From NCBI RefSeq assembly GCF_010882125.1, contig NZ_JAAGVZ010000001.1, positions 434,001-498,000 of the forward strand: 64,000 nucleotides of DNA, in the 5' to 3' direction. Shown piece by piece: positions 40,810 to 51,152 of the stretch. The stretch comes from Peribacillus alkalitolerans (GTDB taxonomy: Bacteria; Bacillota; Bacilli; Bacillales; DSM-1321). The notes under the pieces are model-generated. The model ran no database searches and was not told where the DNA came from. It saw nothing but the letters and a program-made list of their open reading frames with translations. Within the stretch, counting starts at the first letter, position 1. Each line of letters opens with the position of its first letter. Position numbers and translations under genes: made by a program.

Positions 40810-41118
40810 AAATGATGCCCCTTTCCTGTGAAGAATAGTGTCTACCCTCTAAAATGGCGACCTATAATTTCAAATAATGCCAAACAATCCAAACAATTAT
40901 ATTTTTCAGAATTTTAGTCCTACTTACATTATATTATGAATGAGCATTCAGTCAACCAATTTTTTGTTTTTCATTTCATACCTCCTCTTATTTTTTGGAG
41001 AAATTTTAAAATATCAGCTTTATGTGTCTCTTTTATGGGAATAGGTTTGATATCAAAAGGAATAAGACAAACTATATAAATCGGGAAAAGTGAACGTGCT
41101 GAGTGAAGGGGGAGAATA
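40810..41118. other. Divergent gap between fadF and the cardiolipin-synthase-like gene
   Basis: 309 nt. It holds the FadR-type operator at 40937-40954. I could not fix -10/-35 elements with confidence on either strand; TTGATA (41050s) with TATATA (41070s) before the plus-strand gene has too long a spacer. Confidence 0.5.
40937..40954 (+). promoter_or_regulatory. FadR-type operator before fadF
   Basis: TGAATGAGCATTCAGTCA is a near dyad that fits the B. subtilis FadR consensus (TGAATGA..A.TCATTCA) with few mismatches. fadF is a known FadR target in B. subtilis. The local TetR regulator (32844-33470) or a separate FadR could bind it. Confidence 0.75.
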
Positions 41119-42324
41119 ATGGTTAAAATCGTTGTAATAATACTATTTATCCTATTTTGTTTGACCATATGGCTTTTCACCGATTATAAACTAGGTCGTA
41201 AAAAGCATCTCGAAAATTTTAGTGAGAAAAAATATCCTAAACGACATAGTGATATTCAATTATTTTCCAACGGAAATCCCCTATTTAAAGACATGTTTAA
41301 AGAAATTCGTTCTGCTCAAAAGCATATTCATATTCTGTTTTACATTGTTAAGGATGATAAAATGAGCACCGAATTTCTTCAATTACTGAAGGAAAAAGCA
41401 GAGCAGGGATTGGAAGTACGATTATTGCTGGATTGGATGGGAAGCTATAAAGTCAAACGAAGCATAATTAAGGAAATGAGGGCCAGTGGGGCATCCTTTT
41501 CTTTTTGCCAAGTTCCTAAGTTCCCATATTTGTTTTACTCTTCTCAGGAGAGAAATCATAGAAAAATTACCGTCATTGATGGCAAAATGGCTTACCTTGG
41601 GGGCTACAATATTGGGAAAGAATATATCGATCAAGATCCCGAACTTAGTCCTTGGAGAGACTATCACATAAAAATGGTTGGTGAAGGAGTCAAAGATTTA
41701 CAGGAGGAATTTCTAACAGATTGGTTTAACGCTACACAGGAAGATTTACGTCCCAATGAGACATACTTCCCTCCTTTAAAACAGGGAAAATGTCTGCATC
41801 AGCTTGCTCCGACTGAAGGTGTTTTGCTTGAACGCAAGTATTTGCATATTCTAAATACGGCCAAAAAGGAAGTTGTCATCGGAACCCCCTACTTTATACC
41901 TAGTAAAGTACTGCTACAAAAATTAATTGAGATTTTACGAAAAGGTATTAAGCTTACGATCATCGTTCCATATAATCCCGACCATGCGCTGGTTAAAGAA
42001 GCTGCCTTCCCCCATTTTAGGAAGTTACTTAAAGAAGGTGCGGAAGTCCATCAATACCGTAAAGGCTTTTATCATGCTAAGTTCATATTGATCGACCATG
42101 AGATGCTTGATTTAGGTACTGCCAATTTTGACAAGCGTAGTTTATTCCTGAACCATGAAATGAATTGCTATATCTTTGACAAAGTCTGCATCCGCAATAT
42201 GGATGATGAATTAAAAAAGGATGTTGAAAACAGTACACCACTTACGCTAGAGATGTTGAACAAGACAAACCTTTTACGAGCCTTCAAAGAAAAGCTCGGA
42301 TCACTCATCTCACATTTTTTATAA
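41119..42324 (+). CDS. clsB: Phospholipase D-family protein, cardiolipin synthase-like (YwjE)
   Basis: 401 residues. N-terminal membrane helix ([16 protein letters not shown]), then two HKD motifs: [19 protein letters not shown] (about 148-166) and [21 protein letters not shown] (about 317). Such proteins join two phosphatidylglycerol molecules. The place next to fadF and uvsE matches B. subtilis ywjE. AAGGGGGAG precedes ATG 41119. The stop at 42324 lies close to the next start. Confidence 0.88.
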   Translation: MVKIVVIILFILFCLTIWLFTDYKLGRKKHLENFSEKKYPKRHSDIQLFSNGNPLFKDMFKEIRSAQKHIHILFYIVKDDKMSTEFLQLLKEKAEQGLEVRLLLDWMGSYKVKRSIIKEMRASGASFSFCQVPKFPYLFYSSQERNHRKITVIDGKMAYLGGYNIGKEYIDQDPELSPWRDYHIKMVGEGVKDLQEEFLTDWFNATQEDLRPNETYFPPLKQGKCLHQLAPTEGVLLERKYLHILNTAKKEVVIGTPYFIPSKVLLQKLIEILRKGIKLTIIVPYNPDHALVKEAAFPHFRKLLKEGAEVHQYRKGFYHAKFILIDHEMLDLGTANFDKRSLFLNHEMNCYIFDKVCIRNMDDELKKDVENSTPLTLEMLNKTNLLRAFKEKLGSLISHFL

Positions 42325-42341
42325 TGCTAAAGGAGAACGAC

Positions 42342-43298
42342 ATGAAAATCCGTTTTGGTTATGTCTCCCACGCTTTGAACCTGTGGGAGGCCACTCCAGC
42401 TAGAACGATGACCTTTAAACGATATTCCCAACTAGGAAAAGAAGAACGTGAGGAAAAATTAAAAGAAGTGACGCAAGCAAACTTACGTACTACCCTACGT
42501 ATTCTTTATTACAATGTGGCCCAAGGGATTGAGCTTTATCGAATGTCTAGTTCCATTGTCCCTCTTGCAACTCACCCTGATGTGAATTGGGACTTTACCA
42601 CACCCTTTAAACGTGAATGGGAGGAACTTGGAGAGATTGTTCAAGTCCACAATCTAAGGGTCAGCTTTCATCCTAATCAGTTCACTCTTTTCACAAGTCC
42701 AAAAGAAAGTATTACTATCAATGCCGTGACCGATATGGAATATCATTACAATATGTTGAAAGCGATGGGCGTACATGAGTCGTCCTACATCAACATCCAT
42801 GTTGGTGGAGCTTACGGGGATAAAACCTCATCCCTTGAGCGTTTTCACAACAATATTAAAATACTGCCTGTAGAGATTAAACAACAAATGACGCTGGAAA
42901 ACGATGATAAGACCTACACTACAGAGGAAACGTTGAATGTCTGCCTCCGGGAAGAAATTCCTTTTGTATTTGACTACCATCATCATATGGCTAATCTTTG
43001 CAATCAACCTTTGACCGACTTGCTTCCAAAAGCCTTTAAAACTTGGGAGAGAACCGGAATTCCTCCAAAGATCCATATTTCTTCCCCTAAAGGTGAAAAA
43101 GAATTACGTTCCCATTCAGATTTTGTCGATCCCGTTTTCCTGGCACCATTGATGGGATTACTCAAGGACATGGGACAGGATGTTGATTTCATGATTGAAG
43201 CCAAACGTAAAGATCAAGCAATGCTTCAATTGATTGAGGATTTTTCCAAGCAACGTGGGATTAAACGAATTAGTGGTGGGGTTTTGGAGATTAAATAG
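42342..43298 (+). CDS. uvsE: UV DNA damage endonuclease
   Basis: 318 residues, UVDE/UvsE family TIM barrel. It nicks DNA 5' to UV photoproducts. Start [15 protein letters not shown]; metal-binding His/Glu in [27 protein letters not shown] and [10 protein letters not shown]; final [12 protein letters not shown]. An ATG at 42324 overlaps the upstream stop, but AAAGGAG lies before ATG 42342. It forms an operon with the cardiolipin-synthase-like gene, as ywjE-ywjD. Confidence 0.93.
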   Translation: MKIRFGYVSHALNLWEATPARTMTFKRYSQLGKEEREEKLKEVTQANLRTTLRILYYNVAQGIELYRMSSSIVPLATHPDVNWDFTTPFKREWEELGEIVQVHNLRVSFHPNQFTLFTSPKESITINAVTDMEYHYNMLKAMGVHESSYINIHVGGAYGDKTSSLERFHNNIKILPVEIKQQMTLENDDKTYTTEETLNVCLREEIPFVFDYHHHMANLCNQPLTDLLPKAFKTWERTGIPPKIHISSPKGEKELRSHSDFVDPVFLAPLMGLLKDMGQDVDFMIEAKRKDQAMLQLIEDFSKQRGIKRISGGVLEIK

Positions 43299-43308
43299 TG
43301 GAAATGAT

Positions 43309-43337
43309 GATGCCTTGTAGATGGGCATCTTTTTTTG
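43309..43337 (+). terminator. Terminator after uvsE
   Basis: GATGCC-TTGTAGATG-GGCATC is followed by TTTTTTTG. It lies 11 nt after the uvsE stop. Confidence 0.75.
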
Positions 43338-43342
43338 CTTGT

Positions 43343-43411
43343 TGCGGATATATTGTGTATTTCCACGGATAAAATGATTTTTTCACGGATATATGTCTAA
43401 AAGTCACGGAT
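43343..43411. repeat. CACGGATA array with 20-21 nt period (array 3)
   Basis: (T/C)(G/A)CGGATA motifs start at 43343, 43364, 43384 and 43405 (spacing 21, 20, 21). The intervening bases are A/T-rich and variable. It lies between uvsE and argS, immediately after the uvsE terminator. Confidence 0.75.
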
Positions 43412-43464
43412 ATCCCATAAAAACTAGTACCTTTTAGGAACTACATGTACCTCCTTTCAGGAAA

Positions 43465-43558
43465 TTACCGATTTTATATCATATTTTACCGAATCGACCA
43501 CAGATATTACCGAATTCCTCAATATATTACCAAACCGGCATCAGATATTACCGAATCA
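43465..43558. repeat. TTACCGAA array with 20-21 nt period (array 4)
   Basis: TTACC(G/A)A motifs start at 43465, 43486, 43507, 43527 and 43548 (spacing 21, 21, 20, 21). The bases before several motifs read CAGATA. It shares the motif, period and the spacer word GGCATCAGAT with array 1 at 7565-7671. Confidence 0.8.
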
Positions 43559-43578
43559 AAAAATCTACTTCATTCAAA

Positions 43579-43612
43579 TAAAAAACCTGGAGGTCCCCCT
43601 CCAGGTTTTCCT
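43579..43612. terminator. Bidirectional terminator between uvsE side and argS
   Basis: AAAACCTGGAGG-TCC-CCCTCCAGGTTTT has a T-run on the minus strand (TTTTTTATTTG). It begins right after the argS stop. Confidence 0.85.
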
Positions 43613-43614
43613 AA

Positions 43615-45285
43615 CTACATTTTTTCCGGTGCTGAAACTCCAATTAGAGCTAAAGCATTTTTTAATGTAATTTGTACAGCTTTAATTAATGCAAGTCTTG
43701 CTTTCGTACGTTCCATGTTATCTACATCCAACACTTTCTCTGCTCCATAGAAGCTATGGAATGTGGACGCTAGGTCGAAGATATAGTTGGAAATACGGTG
43801 AGGTAGACGTTTTTCAGCTGCCTCTGCAATCGCTTGTGGGAACTCCCCTAACTTCTTAAGGACATCCATTTCTTTTTCGGCAGAAACTTGGCTTAAGTCA
43901 AGATTACCGTCAAATTGGATTCCTTGCTCTTCGCCTTGACGTAGGATACTACAGATACGTGCATGTGCGTATTGCGCATAGAATACAGGGTTTTCATTGG
44001 ATTGAGAAACCGCTAAGTCTAAATCGAAGTCCATATGAGTATCCGCGCTTCTCATTGCAAAGAAATAACGAGTCGCATCGAGACCAACTTCTTCAATCAG
44101 GTCACGCATCGTGACAGCTTTACCTGTACGTTTACTCATTTTCATTTTTTCGCCATCTTTATATAAATGGACAAGCTGGATGATTTCCACTTCTAATTGA
44201 TCACGATTGTAGCCAAGCGCCTCGATGGCAGCTTTCATACGTGGAATGTAACCATGATGGTCCGCTCCCCAAATATTGATCAACTTTTCAAAACCACGCT
44301 CTAACTTGTCTTTATGGTATGCAATGTCTGGAGTCAAATACGTGTAAGAACCGTCTTGCTTGATTAGAACACGGTCTTTATCGTCTCCAAGCTCAGTGGA
44401 TCGGAACCAAGTCGCACCGTCTTTTTCGTAGATATGGCCTCTTTCCTTCAAAGTCTCAAGGCCCGCATCAATTTTCCCATTGTGGTATAGAGATGTCTCT
44501 GAATACCATACGTCAAATCCTACACGGAAGTTTTCCAAGTCCTTTTTCAACTTCTCCATTTCAACCTTCAAGCCATATTCTCTGAAGAAATCAAAACGAA
44601 CTTCCTGGCTTTCCATGACAAATTTGTCACCGTACTCATCAGCAAGGGTTTTTCCGAAACCGATAATGTCCTCACCGTGATAGCCATCCGCCGGCATTTC
44701 TTTTTCGATACCTAGAGCTTGGAAATAACGCGCTTCAACGGAAAGGGCTAAATTGTTGATTTGATTCCCTGCATCATTGATGTAATATTCACGGGATACA
44801 TCGTAGCCAGCTTTTGCTAAGATATTGCAAAGAGAATCACCGACTGCCGCCCCACGAGCATGACCTAAATGTAAATCTCCTGTTGGGTTCGCTGACACAA
44901 ACTCCACCTGGATTTTTTGGCCGTTACCAAAAGTGCTTTCTCCGTACTGGTCCCCTGCTTCAATAATCGTAGGGATTAATTCCGCTAAATAACTATTATT
45001 CATATAAAAATTAATGAATCCAGGCCCAGCAATTTCCATTTTTTCAATAGAAGCCTTTGAAGTGTCAAAATGTTCAATGATGGCTTCTGCAATCATTTTT
45101 GGTGCCTTCTTCGCAATCTTAGTCAATTGCATGGCCATGTTTGTTGAATAGTCCCCATGCGCCTTTTCCTTAGGTGTTTCTAAAATCACGTTCGGAATTT
45201 GATCTTCTGTAGCTAGATTGGCTTTGATTACAGCTTCTTTAATTGCTTGTTTAAGATTTTCCTGAACTTGTGCAGCTATATTCAT
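43615..45285 (-). CDS. argS: Arginyl-tRNA synthetase
   Basis: 556 residues. An N-terminal Add1 domain, then class I HIGH-like motif [19 protein letters not shown] (about 131-149) and a KMSK-like [15 protein letters not shown] (near 380), and the DALR anticodon-binding domain at the end. AAGGAGG precedes ATG 45285. Its start overlaps the ywiB stop, so the two are translationally coupled. No T-box is seen. Confidence 0.96.
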   Translation of the reverse strand: MNIAAQVQENLKQAIKEAVIKANLATEDQIPNVILETPKEKAHGDYSTNMAMQLTKIAKKAPKMIAEAIIEHFDTSKASIEKMEIAGPGFINFYMNNSYLAELIPTIIEAGDQYGESTFGNGQKIQVEFVSANPTGDLHLGHARGAAVGDSLCNILAKAGYDVSREYYINDAGNQINNLALSVEARYFQALGIEKEMPADGYHGEDIIGFGKTLADEYGDKFVMESQEVRFDFFREYGLKVEMEKLKKDLENFRVGFDVWYSETSLYHNGKIDAGLETLKERGHIYEKDGATWFRSTELGDDKDRVLIKQDGSYTYLTPDIAYHKDKLERGFEKLINIWGADHHGYIPRMKAAIEALGYNRDQLEVEIIQLVHLYKDGEKMKMSKRTGKAVTMRDLIEEVGLDATRYFFAMRSADTHMDFDLDLAVSQSNENPVFYAQYAHARICSILRQGEEQGIQFDGNLDLSQVSAEKEMDVLKKLGEFPQAIAEAAEKRLPHRISNYIFDLASTFHSFYGAEKVLDVDNMERTKARLALIKAVQITLKNALALIGVSAPEKM

Positions 45286-45722
45286 TACTTCTGCTCCTCC
45301 TTATATAGTATCGTCATCTCATATTGACCGATCTTGTTTCCTTGCATGTTCAAATCATAGATAAGACTTATGATACCTTCTTTTTTGAGATTATTCCATG
45401 TATACTCCATCTTGTTTGTATAGGTTAACATTTGCATGGATCCGTATTGGCTTTCATATACACCAACCGTTTCAACATCACGCCTAAATCGTTGACGCAT
45501 CTTGATAGGACCCTTCCTCATGATAAAAGCTTCTTCATCATTCCATTTAAAGACTGTTTGAATTCTTTCTTGGTTATCTTCTTGTATTTCATCATACTGC
45601 AAGTAAAGAGTCTCCCCTTTTGTCTGCGCAGTACCAAAGGTGATAAATTCGTACTCTTCTTTTTCATTCCCGCTGGAGATCACGGTTTTAAGTGTGACTT
45701 TCACATCTTTTTGTTCAGACAT
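45285..45722 (-). CDS. ywiB: DUF1934 family beta-barrel protein (YwiB)
   Basis: 145 residues, DUF1934, small lipocalin-like beta-barrel with alternating beta strands ([47 protein letters not shown]). Its function is unknown. The ATG at 45734 overlaps the ribosome site, so ATG 45722 (AAGGATG about 9 nt upstream) is chosen. Coupled with argS, as in B. subtilis. Confidence 0.85.
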   Translation of the reverse strand: MSEQKDVKVTLKTVISSGNEKEEYEFITFGTAQTKGETLYLQYDEIQEDNQERIQTVFKWNDEEAFIMRKGPIKMRQRFRRDVETVGVYESQYGSMQMLTYTNKMEYTWNNLKKEGIISLIYDLNMQGNKIGQYEMTILYKEEQK

Positions 45723-45806
45723 TATATTACACATCCTTAATTCCGGACTAATTGCTTAATTAATTTAGTATAAAGATTCTGCCCTGAAGTTTCAACAATG
45801 GAAAAA

Positions 45807-45844
45807 GCGCAAAGCCCGAACGATGCCGTTCGGGCTTCTTTTAA
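45807..45844 (-). terminator. Terminator after speB
   Basis: On the minus strand AAGCCCGAAC-GGCATC-GTTCGGGCTT is followed by TGCGCTTTTTCC; with few Us next to the stem, but a strong GC stem. It begins just after the speB stop. Confidence 0.75.
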
Positions 45845-45859
45845 TGGGCACTTATACTT

Positions 45860-46738
45860 TTATCGTTTTTGAACCCATCCTAAAATCATTTCACGAATAA
45901 GCTTACTAGCAGTGTTAGCTGTCTGTTCTGACACATCATAGATTGGAGCTACTTCTACTAAATCACAGCCAACTACACGAATATCCGATTTAGCGATTTC
46001 ATGAATGGATGCCAGTAATTCCTTAGATGTGATTCCACCGCAATCTACTGTTCCAGTTCCAGGAGCATGTGCTGGATCTAATACATCAATATCAATCGTT
46101 ACATAGACAGGACGGCCTGCCAATGTAGGTAGGATTTCTTTAAGGGGCTCTAACACTTCGAACTTGGAAATGTGCATGCCATTTTCCTTTGCCCATTGGA
46201 ACTCTTCTTTCATTCCAGAACGGATTCCAAAGGAGTAAACATTGTTAGGTCCGATGTGCTCAGCGATTTTTCGTATAGGAGTCGAGTGTGATAATGGCTC
46301 GCCTTCATAGTTCTCACGAAGGTCTGTATGAGCATCCATATGGATAATGGCTAAGTCAGGATATTTCTTAGCCATCGCCTTCATTACAGGCCATGAAACT
46401 AAGTGTTCCCCACCCATGCCTAAAGGGAATTTCCCTTCAGCCAATAATTTATCAATAAATTCTTCAATCATGTCCAAGCTCTTTTGGGCATTTCCAAACG
46501 GAAGCGGAATATCGCCTGCATCGAAATATTTTACTTCTTCTAATTCACGGTCTAAATACGCACTATATTCTTCAAGACCAATAGATACTTCACGAATACG
46601 TGTAGGACCAAAACGAGAACCTGGACGGTAACTGACTGTCCAATCCATTGGCATTCCGTATAGTACCGCTTCTGCCTCTTCAAAGTTTTGATGGCTTTTA
46701 ATAAACACATTACCTGAATACGCTTCATCAAATCGCAT
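45860..46738 (-). CDS. speB: Agmatinase
   Basis: 292 residues. Ureohydrolase that turns agmatine into putrescine and urea. Manganese motifs: GGEHLVSWP (about 110), HMDAHTDLRENY (about 131-142) and TIDIDVLDPAHAPGTG (about 215-230). It follows speE, so the pair supplies putrescine and spermidine. AGGAGG precedes ATG 46738. Confidence 0.96.
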   Translation of the reverse strand: MRFDEAYSGNVFIKSHQNFEEAEAVLYGMPMDWTVSYRPGSRFGPTRIREVSIGLEEYSAYLDRELEEVKYFDAGDIPLPFGNAQKSLDMIEEFIDKLLAEGKFPLGMGGEHLVSWPVMKAMAKKYPDLAIIHMDAHTDLRENYEGEPLSHSTPIRKIAEHIGPNNVYSFGIRSGMKEEFQWAKENGMHISKFEVLEPLKEILPTLAGRPVYVTIDIDVLDPAHAPGTGTVDCGGITSKELLASIHEIAKSDIRVVGCDLVEVAPIYDVSEQTANTASKLIREMILGWVQKR

Positions 46739-46792
46739 GGGGTTTCCTCCTCATATGTATGTAAAAAACATTAAAGGTATTTTAGTCGCTAT

Positions 46793-46840
46793 AAAAAGCG
46801 GCTGAAACAAAGCATTCTCGCGTCATTTCAGCCGCTCCGG
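46793..46840 (-). terminator. Hairpin between speE and speB
   Basis: On the minus strand GAGCGGCTGAAA ... TTTCAGCCGCT is followed by TTTTTATAG. It lies between speE and speB, so speB may need its own promoter or partial read-through. Confidence 0.8.
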
Positions 46841-46852
46841 TCAAGCATCTGA

Positions 46853-47680
46853 TTATTTTGTTAAGTCACCAACAAATTTAGGTAATACAAAAGCAGCTTT
46901 GTGAAGTTCTTTTGTATAATATTTTGTTTCGATTTCGTGGAAACGCTCCTCACTTACTTCAAGTGGATCGTACTTCTTGGAACCTAGAGTGAAGCACCAC
47001 ATTCCACTTGGATAAGTCGGGATGTTTGCAATATATAAACGAGTGATTGGGAAGATTTCCTTAACATCCTTTTGTACTTGGCGGATTAGATCAGCCTTGA
47101 ACCAAGGGTTGTCGGATTGAGCTACAAAAATCCCATCTTCTTTTAATGCCTTTGAGATTCCAGCATAGAAACCTTTAGTGAATAAGTTTACTGCAGGGCC
47201 TACTGGCTCTGTAGAATCAACCATGATTACATCATATTTGTTTTCTGCAGTCGCGATATGCAAGAAGCCATCGTCAACTTGTACATCTACACGCTCATCT
47301 TCAAGCATACCTGCAATCGCTGGAAGGTATTTCTTAGAATACTCGATTACCTTGCCATCAATATCAACTAAAGTAGCTTTCTTTACACTTGGATGCTTTA
47401 ATACTTCACGGATTACGCCACCGTCTCCGCCACCTACTACTAGTACATGCTCTGGATTTGGATGTGTGAATAAAGGAACGTGTGCAACCATTTCATGATA
47501 CACAAACTCGTCCTTATCAGAAGTCATAACCATATCATCTAACAGAAGCATTGTTCCCCATTCTTCCGTTTCAACCATATCTAGCTTTTGGAAGTCTGTT
47601 TGTTCTGTATGTAAAGTGCGATTCACCTTCATTGTAATACCGAAGTTCTCAGTTTGTTTCTCAGTAAACCAAAGTCCCAT
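46853..47680 (-). CDS. speE: Spermidine synthase
   Basis: 275 residues. Transfers aminopropyl from decarboxylated SAM to putrescine. The Rossmann glycine loop is [17 protein letters not shown] (about 79-95), the catalytic/gate-keeping Asp is in [10 protein letters not shown], and [10 protein letters not shown] is the substrate region. ATG 47680 is the first in frame. The pbpG gene is divergent, as in B. subtilis ywhF-ywhE. Confidence 0.95.
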   Translation of the reverse strand: MGLWFTEKQTENFGITMKVNRTLHTEQTDFQKLDMVETEEWGTMLLLDDMVMTSDKDEFVYHEMVAHVPLFTHPNPEHVLVVGGGDGGVIREVLKHPSVKKATLVDIDGKVIEYSKKYLPAIAGMLEDERVDVQVDDGFLHIATAENKYDVIMVDSTEPVGPAVNLFTKGFYAGISKALKEDGIFVAQSDNPWFKADLIRQVQKDVKEIFPITRLYIANIPTYPSGMWCFTLGSKKYDPLEVSEERFHEIETKYYTKELHKAAFVLPKFVGDLTK

Positions 47681-48125
47681 CGTAATCGCTTCCTCTCTTA
47701 TTTCAATATTTTATAGATTAATTCACATATTCTTGCCGTGTTATCGCTGTTGGGAGTATGCATTTTTTCCACATGCTATTAACGTCCCCTAACTAGGTTG
47801 TATCAAAACAAAAAAACGAAAAAAACCATGCCATTTAAAAAAACTCGGTCCAGCCATTCCCTTTGGAAAGGTGTACCGGGTTTGTGTTTTAAATCTATTC
47901 TTTTTTATGCACAAAAAAAAGTATAGAACAATGCGAAAAAAATGCAAGAAAAATTTTGCGTTTCTTAAAATTGAACTTCTATAATCATTCACCAATAGCC
48001 TCTAAACCTCGTTTTCCCTCCAAAAATCATAAGAAAGTTTCCCCTCCCATGTTTAAAATGTCCGATGTTTTTTCATAATGGTTAATACACATTCAGGATG
48101 ATGTCTGTAATTGGGGGTGAAAACA
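47681..48125. other. Divergent gap between speE and pbpG
   Basis: 445 nt. A GC-rich segment at 47846-47885 (CTCGGTCCAGCC..GGTGTACCGGGT) can form a weak hairpin. A possible forespore promoter (GTTTA at 48051, 18-nt spacer, CATAATG at 48074) lies just before pbpG. I see no other feature. Confidence 0.4.
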
Positions 48126-50186
48126 ATGGAAGTAATGGCTCGTCAAAGATTTAAGAAATCCGCAAAATACGTACGCGCAGGGATCATCATTCTTTTGATG
48201 GGAATCATTATTGCTTCCATCATATACGGTTCGATCCTTATATACGCTAAAATCCTTGGTGCTCCTCCACTCGCTGTTCCTCAGTCTTCACTTTACTACA
48301 GCAGTGATGGATCCATAATTGGAGAGTCACATAGTGGTCAAAAAAGATATTGGGTTACGATTGATGAGATTTCTCCATATTTAATTGACTCTGCCATTTC
48401 AGTCGAGGACCGTAAATTTTACGACCATGGCGGCTTCGATTTAAGAAGGATCGCTGGGGCTGTTCTTGCTGATATAAAGGCAATGGCCAAGGTCCAAGGT
48501 GCAAGCACGATTACACAACAATACGCACGTAACCTTTTCTTAGAGCATGATAAGACATGGAAAAGGAAAATAAATGAAGCACTGTACACGATCCGAATTG
48601 AGATGAATTATTCGAAGGAACAAATTCTCGAAGGATATTTAAATACGATATATTTTGGACATGGTGCCTACGGAGTTCAAGCAGCCAGCCTTTATTATTT
48701 TGGCAAGGATGCCAAGGATTTAACACTTGCTGAAGCAAGCATGTTAGCAGGAATTCCAAAAGGTCCTTCTAGGTACTCACCTTTCGTGTCTATGGAGCAT
48801 GCCAAGTCACGTCAAAAAATTGTTCTTCGTTCCCTAAAAGAAGTAGGGATTATCTCCGAAAAGCAGATGGAACAAGCGATTGAAGAAAAAATCAAATTGA
48901 CTGGACAGCATGTGACTGTTAAGGAAAAAGTTGCTCCTTATTTTCAAGATGCTGTGAAGTTAGCTTTAAAAAATAATTTAGGATTGGATGAAAAAACGAT
49001 TGAATTGGGTGGTTTAAAGGTATATACCACACTTAATTTGGAATATCAGGCTCAAGCAGAGAAGTCTTTTGAATCCATCATTTCAAATTCGTCTGAAATT
49101 CAAGGGGCCCTTGTAGCGATGGATCCTAAAACCGGTGAAGTCAAGGCTTTGGTCGGAGGAAAAGACTATAATCAAAGTCCATTTAATCGTGCTACACAAG
49201 CTGTTCGTCAACCTGGTTCGACTATTAAACCATTATTATATTACACGGCTCTAGAGCACGGTTTCACCCCTTCTACAACGTTAAGGAGTGAGGCAACGAC
49301 TTTTACCTTTGATGACGGAAGAGCCTCTTACGCTCCACGTAATTTCAACCACCAATACGCGGATGGAGAAATTACGATGGCACAGGCAATTGCTCTCTCT
49401 GATAACATCTATGCGGTTAAAACCCATTTATTTATGGGAGAGGAAGCTTTGATCAATGCAGCCAAAACCTTTGGCATAAAATCAAAAATGAAGAACCTCC
49501 CATCACTCGCTTTAGGGACATCTGGTGTTCGTGTCATTGAAATGGTCAATGCCTATAGTATGATCGCCAATAACGGAAAAAAGGTAGAACCTGTTTTTAT
49601 TAAACGAGTGGAAAACTATCATGGAGAGGTGTTATTCGAAGCTGAAGAAGAAAAACATCAAGTATTGGACCCTGACCAGGCATTCGTTATGACCTCCTTG
49701 CTAACTGGTGTCTTCGATAAAAGGCTGGATGGCTACGCTACTGTAACAGGAACGACCATCATTCCTAAACTGACAAGACAATATGCCGGTAAATCAGGAA
49801 CTACTAAGTCAGATAGTTGGATGATTGGCTATACGCCTCAATTAGTAGCTGGTGTTTGGACAGGCTATGATCATTCACAATATATTGAGAAACCTGCAGA
49901 AAAACTTTATGCGAAGCAAATATGGGCTGATTTTATGGAAAAAAGCCTTAAAGGAACAGCACTTAAAACGTTTAAACCAACCAAGAATGTCGTTGGCACT
50001 TATGTGAATCCTATGAACGGGAAACTAGCTACATCAGACTGCCCAATTTCACGGCTAACCTATTATGTGAAGGGCTCTGAGCCAACGGAGTTTTGTATGG
50101 ATCATAACCATGTTGAACCGATTAAAAATGAACCAGCACCAAAAGAAAAAAAGAAAAAACCTTGGTATAAGCTATTTTGGAATTAA
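48126..50186 (+). CDS. pbpG: Class A penicillin-binding protein, PBP2d-like
   Basis: 686 residues. One membrane helix (about 18-40), a GT51 transglycosylase with SVEDRKFYDHGG, GASTITQQYARN and EGYLNTIYFGHGAYG, then a transpeptidase with the serine in RQPGSTIKPLL, SDN and KSGTT. It polymerises and crosslinks peptidoglycan. In B. subtilis PbpG (YwhE) has this place and acts in spore wall synthesis. A TTG at 48111 opens the frame, but the GGGGGTG lies 6-7 nt before ATG 48126. A weak sigma-G-like promoter is noted in the gap upstream. Confidence 0.93.
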   Translation: MEVMARQRFKKSAKYVRAGIIILLMGIIIASIIYGSILIYAKILGAPPLAVPQSSLYYSSDGSIIGESHSGQKRYWVTIDEISPYLIDSAISVEDRKFYDHGGFDLRRIAGAVLADIKAMAKVQGASTITQQYARNLFLEHDKTWKRKINEALYTIRIEMNYSKEQILEGYLNTIYFGHGAYGVQAASLYYFGKDAKDLTLAEASMLAGIPKGPSRYSPFVSMEHAKSRQKIVLRSLKEVGIISEKQMEQAIEEKIKLTGQHVTVKEKVAPYFQDAVKLALKNNLGLDEKTIELGGLKVYTTLNLEYQAQAEKSFESIISNSSEIQGALVAMDPKTGEVKALVGGKDYNQSPFNRATQAVRQPGSTIKPLLYYTALEHGFTPSTTLRSEATTFTFDDGRASYAPRNFNHQYADGEITMAQAIALSDNIYAVKTHLFMGEEALINAAKTFGIKSKMKNLPSLALGTSGVRVIEMVNAYSMIANNGKKVEPVFIKRVENYHGEVLFEAEEEKHQVLDPDQAFVMTSLLTGVFDKRLDGYATVTGTTIIPKLTRQYAGKSGTTKSDSWMIGYTPQLVAGVWTGYDHSQYIEKPAEKLYAKQIWADFMEKSLKGTALKTFKPTKNVVGTYVNPMNGKLATSDCPISRLTYYVKGSEPTEFCMDHNHVEPIKNEPAPKEKKKKPWYKLFWN

Positions 50187-50201
50187 AACAGAGAAAAGTT
50201 G

Positions 50202-50240
50202 TATAGAAATGAAAAACCTCGAGACAGTTTCCGCTGTCTC
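50202..50240. terminator. Strong bidirectional terminator after pbpG
   Basis: AAAAACCTCGAGACAG-TTTCCG-CTGTCTCGAGGTTTTT, a 16-bp perfect stem, T-rich on both sides. It ends the plus-strand pbpG and may also stop transcripts from ywhD. Confidence 0.9.
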
Positions 50241-50381
50241 GAGGTTTTTCGTGTCTTAGTTTCGTAGCGTGTGCACGCTGTAAATAAGTTTACTTATTTT
50301 ATCGTTATTCGACAAGTACTATGTTTTTTTTTCAAAAAATGTCACAGTTTCGACAAATTTTCAGACCTTTTCGATCCTGTA

Positions 50382-50897
50382 TTATCCTTGTACGTGTAAC
50401 TGTTGTTTTAACTCATCGGAAGATCGTTCCCACATGCCTAAATCGTGCTTCTTCAAGAACTCCATCAAGATGTTTTTGGAACTGGCATCGATATGATCTA
50501 CCATGATTTTTCTCTTCATGGCTTTATCCATTTTGTTCACATGATCAGGAAGTGATTTATAGCCTCTTCTAATTTCACGGTCTACCGTCATTTCACAAGC
50601 AGTTACTCCCGCATAATAAGGTCCTTGTGGATTGCGTTCAATCGCCACCCAAACCAGCCAGTATGGCTTTCCATTCGGGACATCCTCTTTGTTCGGTAAA
50701 AATTTGATTCCCTTTTCGACTGCGCTTCTTGCGTGCATGGCTCCAACATCCACCATGGCGTCACCCTCGACCACATCGATGATTACTGGAGAAATATTAT
50801 CTAAGCTCAATGCTCCCGTCCCATATCCACCATGACCTGATGTTGGATCATTTTTAATGATATTAAATTCTATCTTTTTCTTTGGTTTTTCTTCCAT
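50382..50897 (-). CDS. ywhD: YwhD family protein
   Basis: 171 residues. Conserved Bacillus family of unknown function; position between pbpG and ywhC equals B. subtilis ywhD. Visible features: GHGGYGTGALSLDNISPVII and an acidic-basic centre (AVEKGIKFLPNKEDVPNG). No signal peptide or membrane helix. AGGAAGGG precedes ATG 50897. Confidence 0.85.
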   Translation of the reverse strand: MEEKPKKKIEFNIIKNDPTSGHGGYGTGALSLDNISPVIIDVVEGDAMVDVGAMHARSAVEKGIKFLPNKEDVPNGKPYWLVWVAIERNPQGPYYAGVTACEMTVDREIRRGYKSLPDHVNKMDKAMKRKIMVDHIDASSKNILMEFLKKHDLGMWERSSDELKQQLHVQG

Positions 50898-50931
50898 ATC
50901 GATTAACCCTTCCTTCCTATACTTTTTATAA

Positions 50932-51138
50932 GGCTGTATTCGTAAACTATGTTGCTGTTTTACAATGGAGACGTTGATTTCCGTTCCAGGAGCTTGCTTT
51001 CCGGGGGGCGTTCGCCGAGCCTCCTCGTCGCTAGCGCTCCTGCGGGGTCTCCCCTATAACGCTAATCCCCCAGGAGTCAAGCGCCTTCCACTCCAATCAA
51101 CAAACTGCTAAAAATCAATAATGGACTTTAACACAGTC
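50932..51138. repeat. Dispersed GC-rich repeat, complete copy at ywhD-ywhC
   Basis: About 207 bp. Outer ends GGCTGTATT (50932) and AACACAGTC (51138) resemble each other inverted; inner arms GTTGATT (50973) and AATCAAC (51095-51101) are exact inverted repeats. The interior has CGAGCCTCCTCG, CTCCTGCGGGGTCTCCC and CCAGGAGTCAAG. Similar to the copy at 38420. Fills the gap between ywhC and ywhD. Confidence 0.75.
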
Positions 51139-51152
51139 TATTAAAGTGCTTT

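Noticed and set aside
43445-43750. 101-codon plus-strand frame near the argS 3' end
   Set aside because: Its first half reads through the TTACCGAA array and its second half is antisense to argS.
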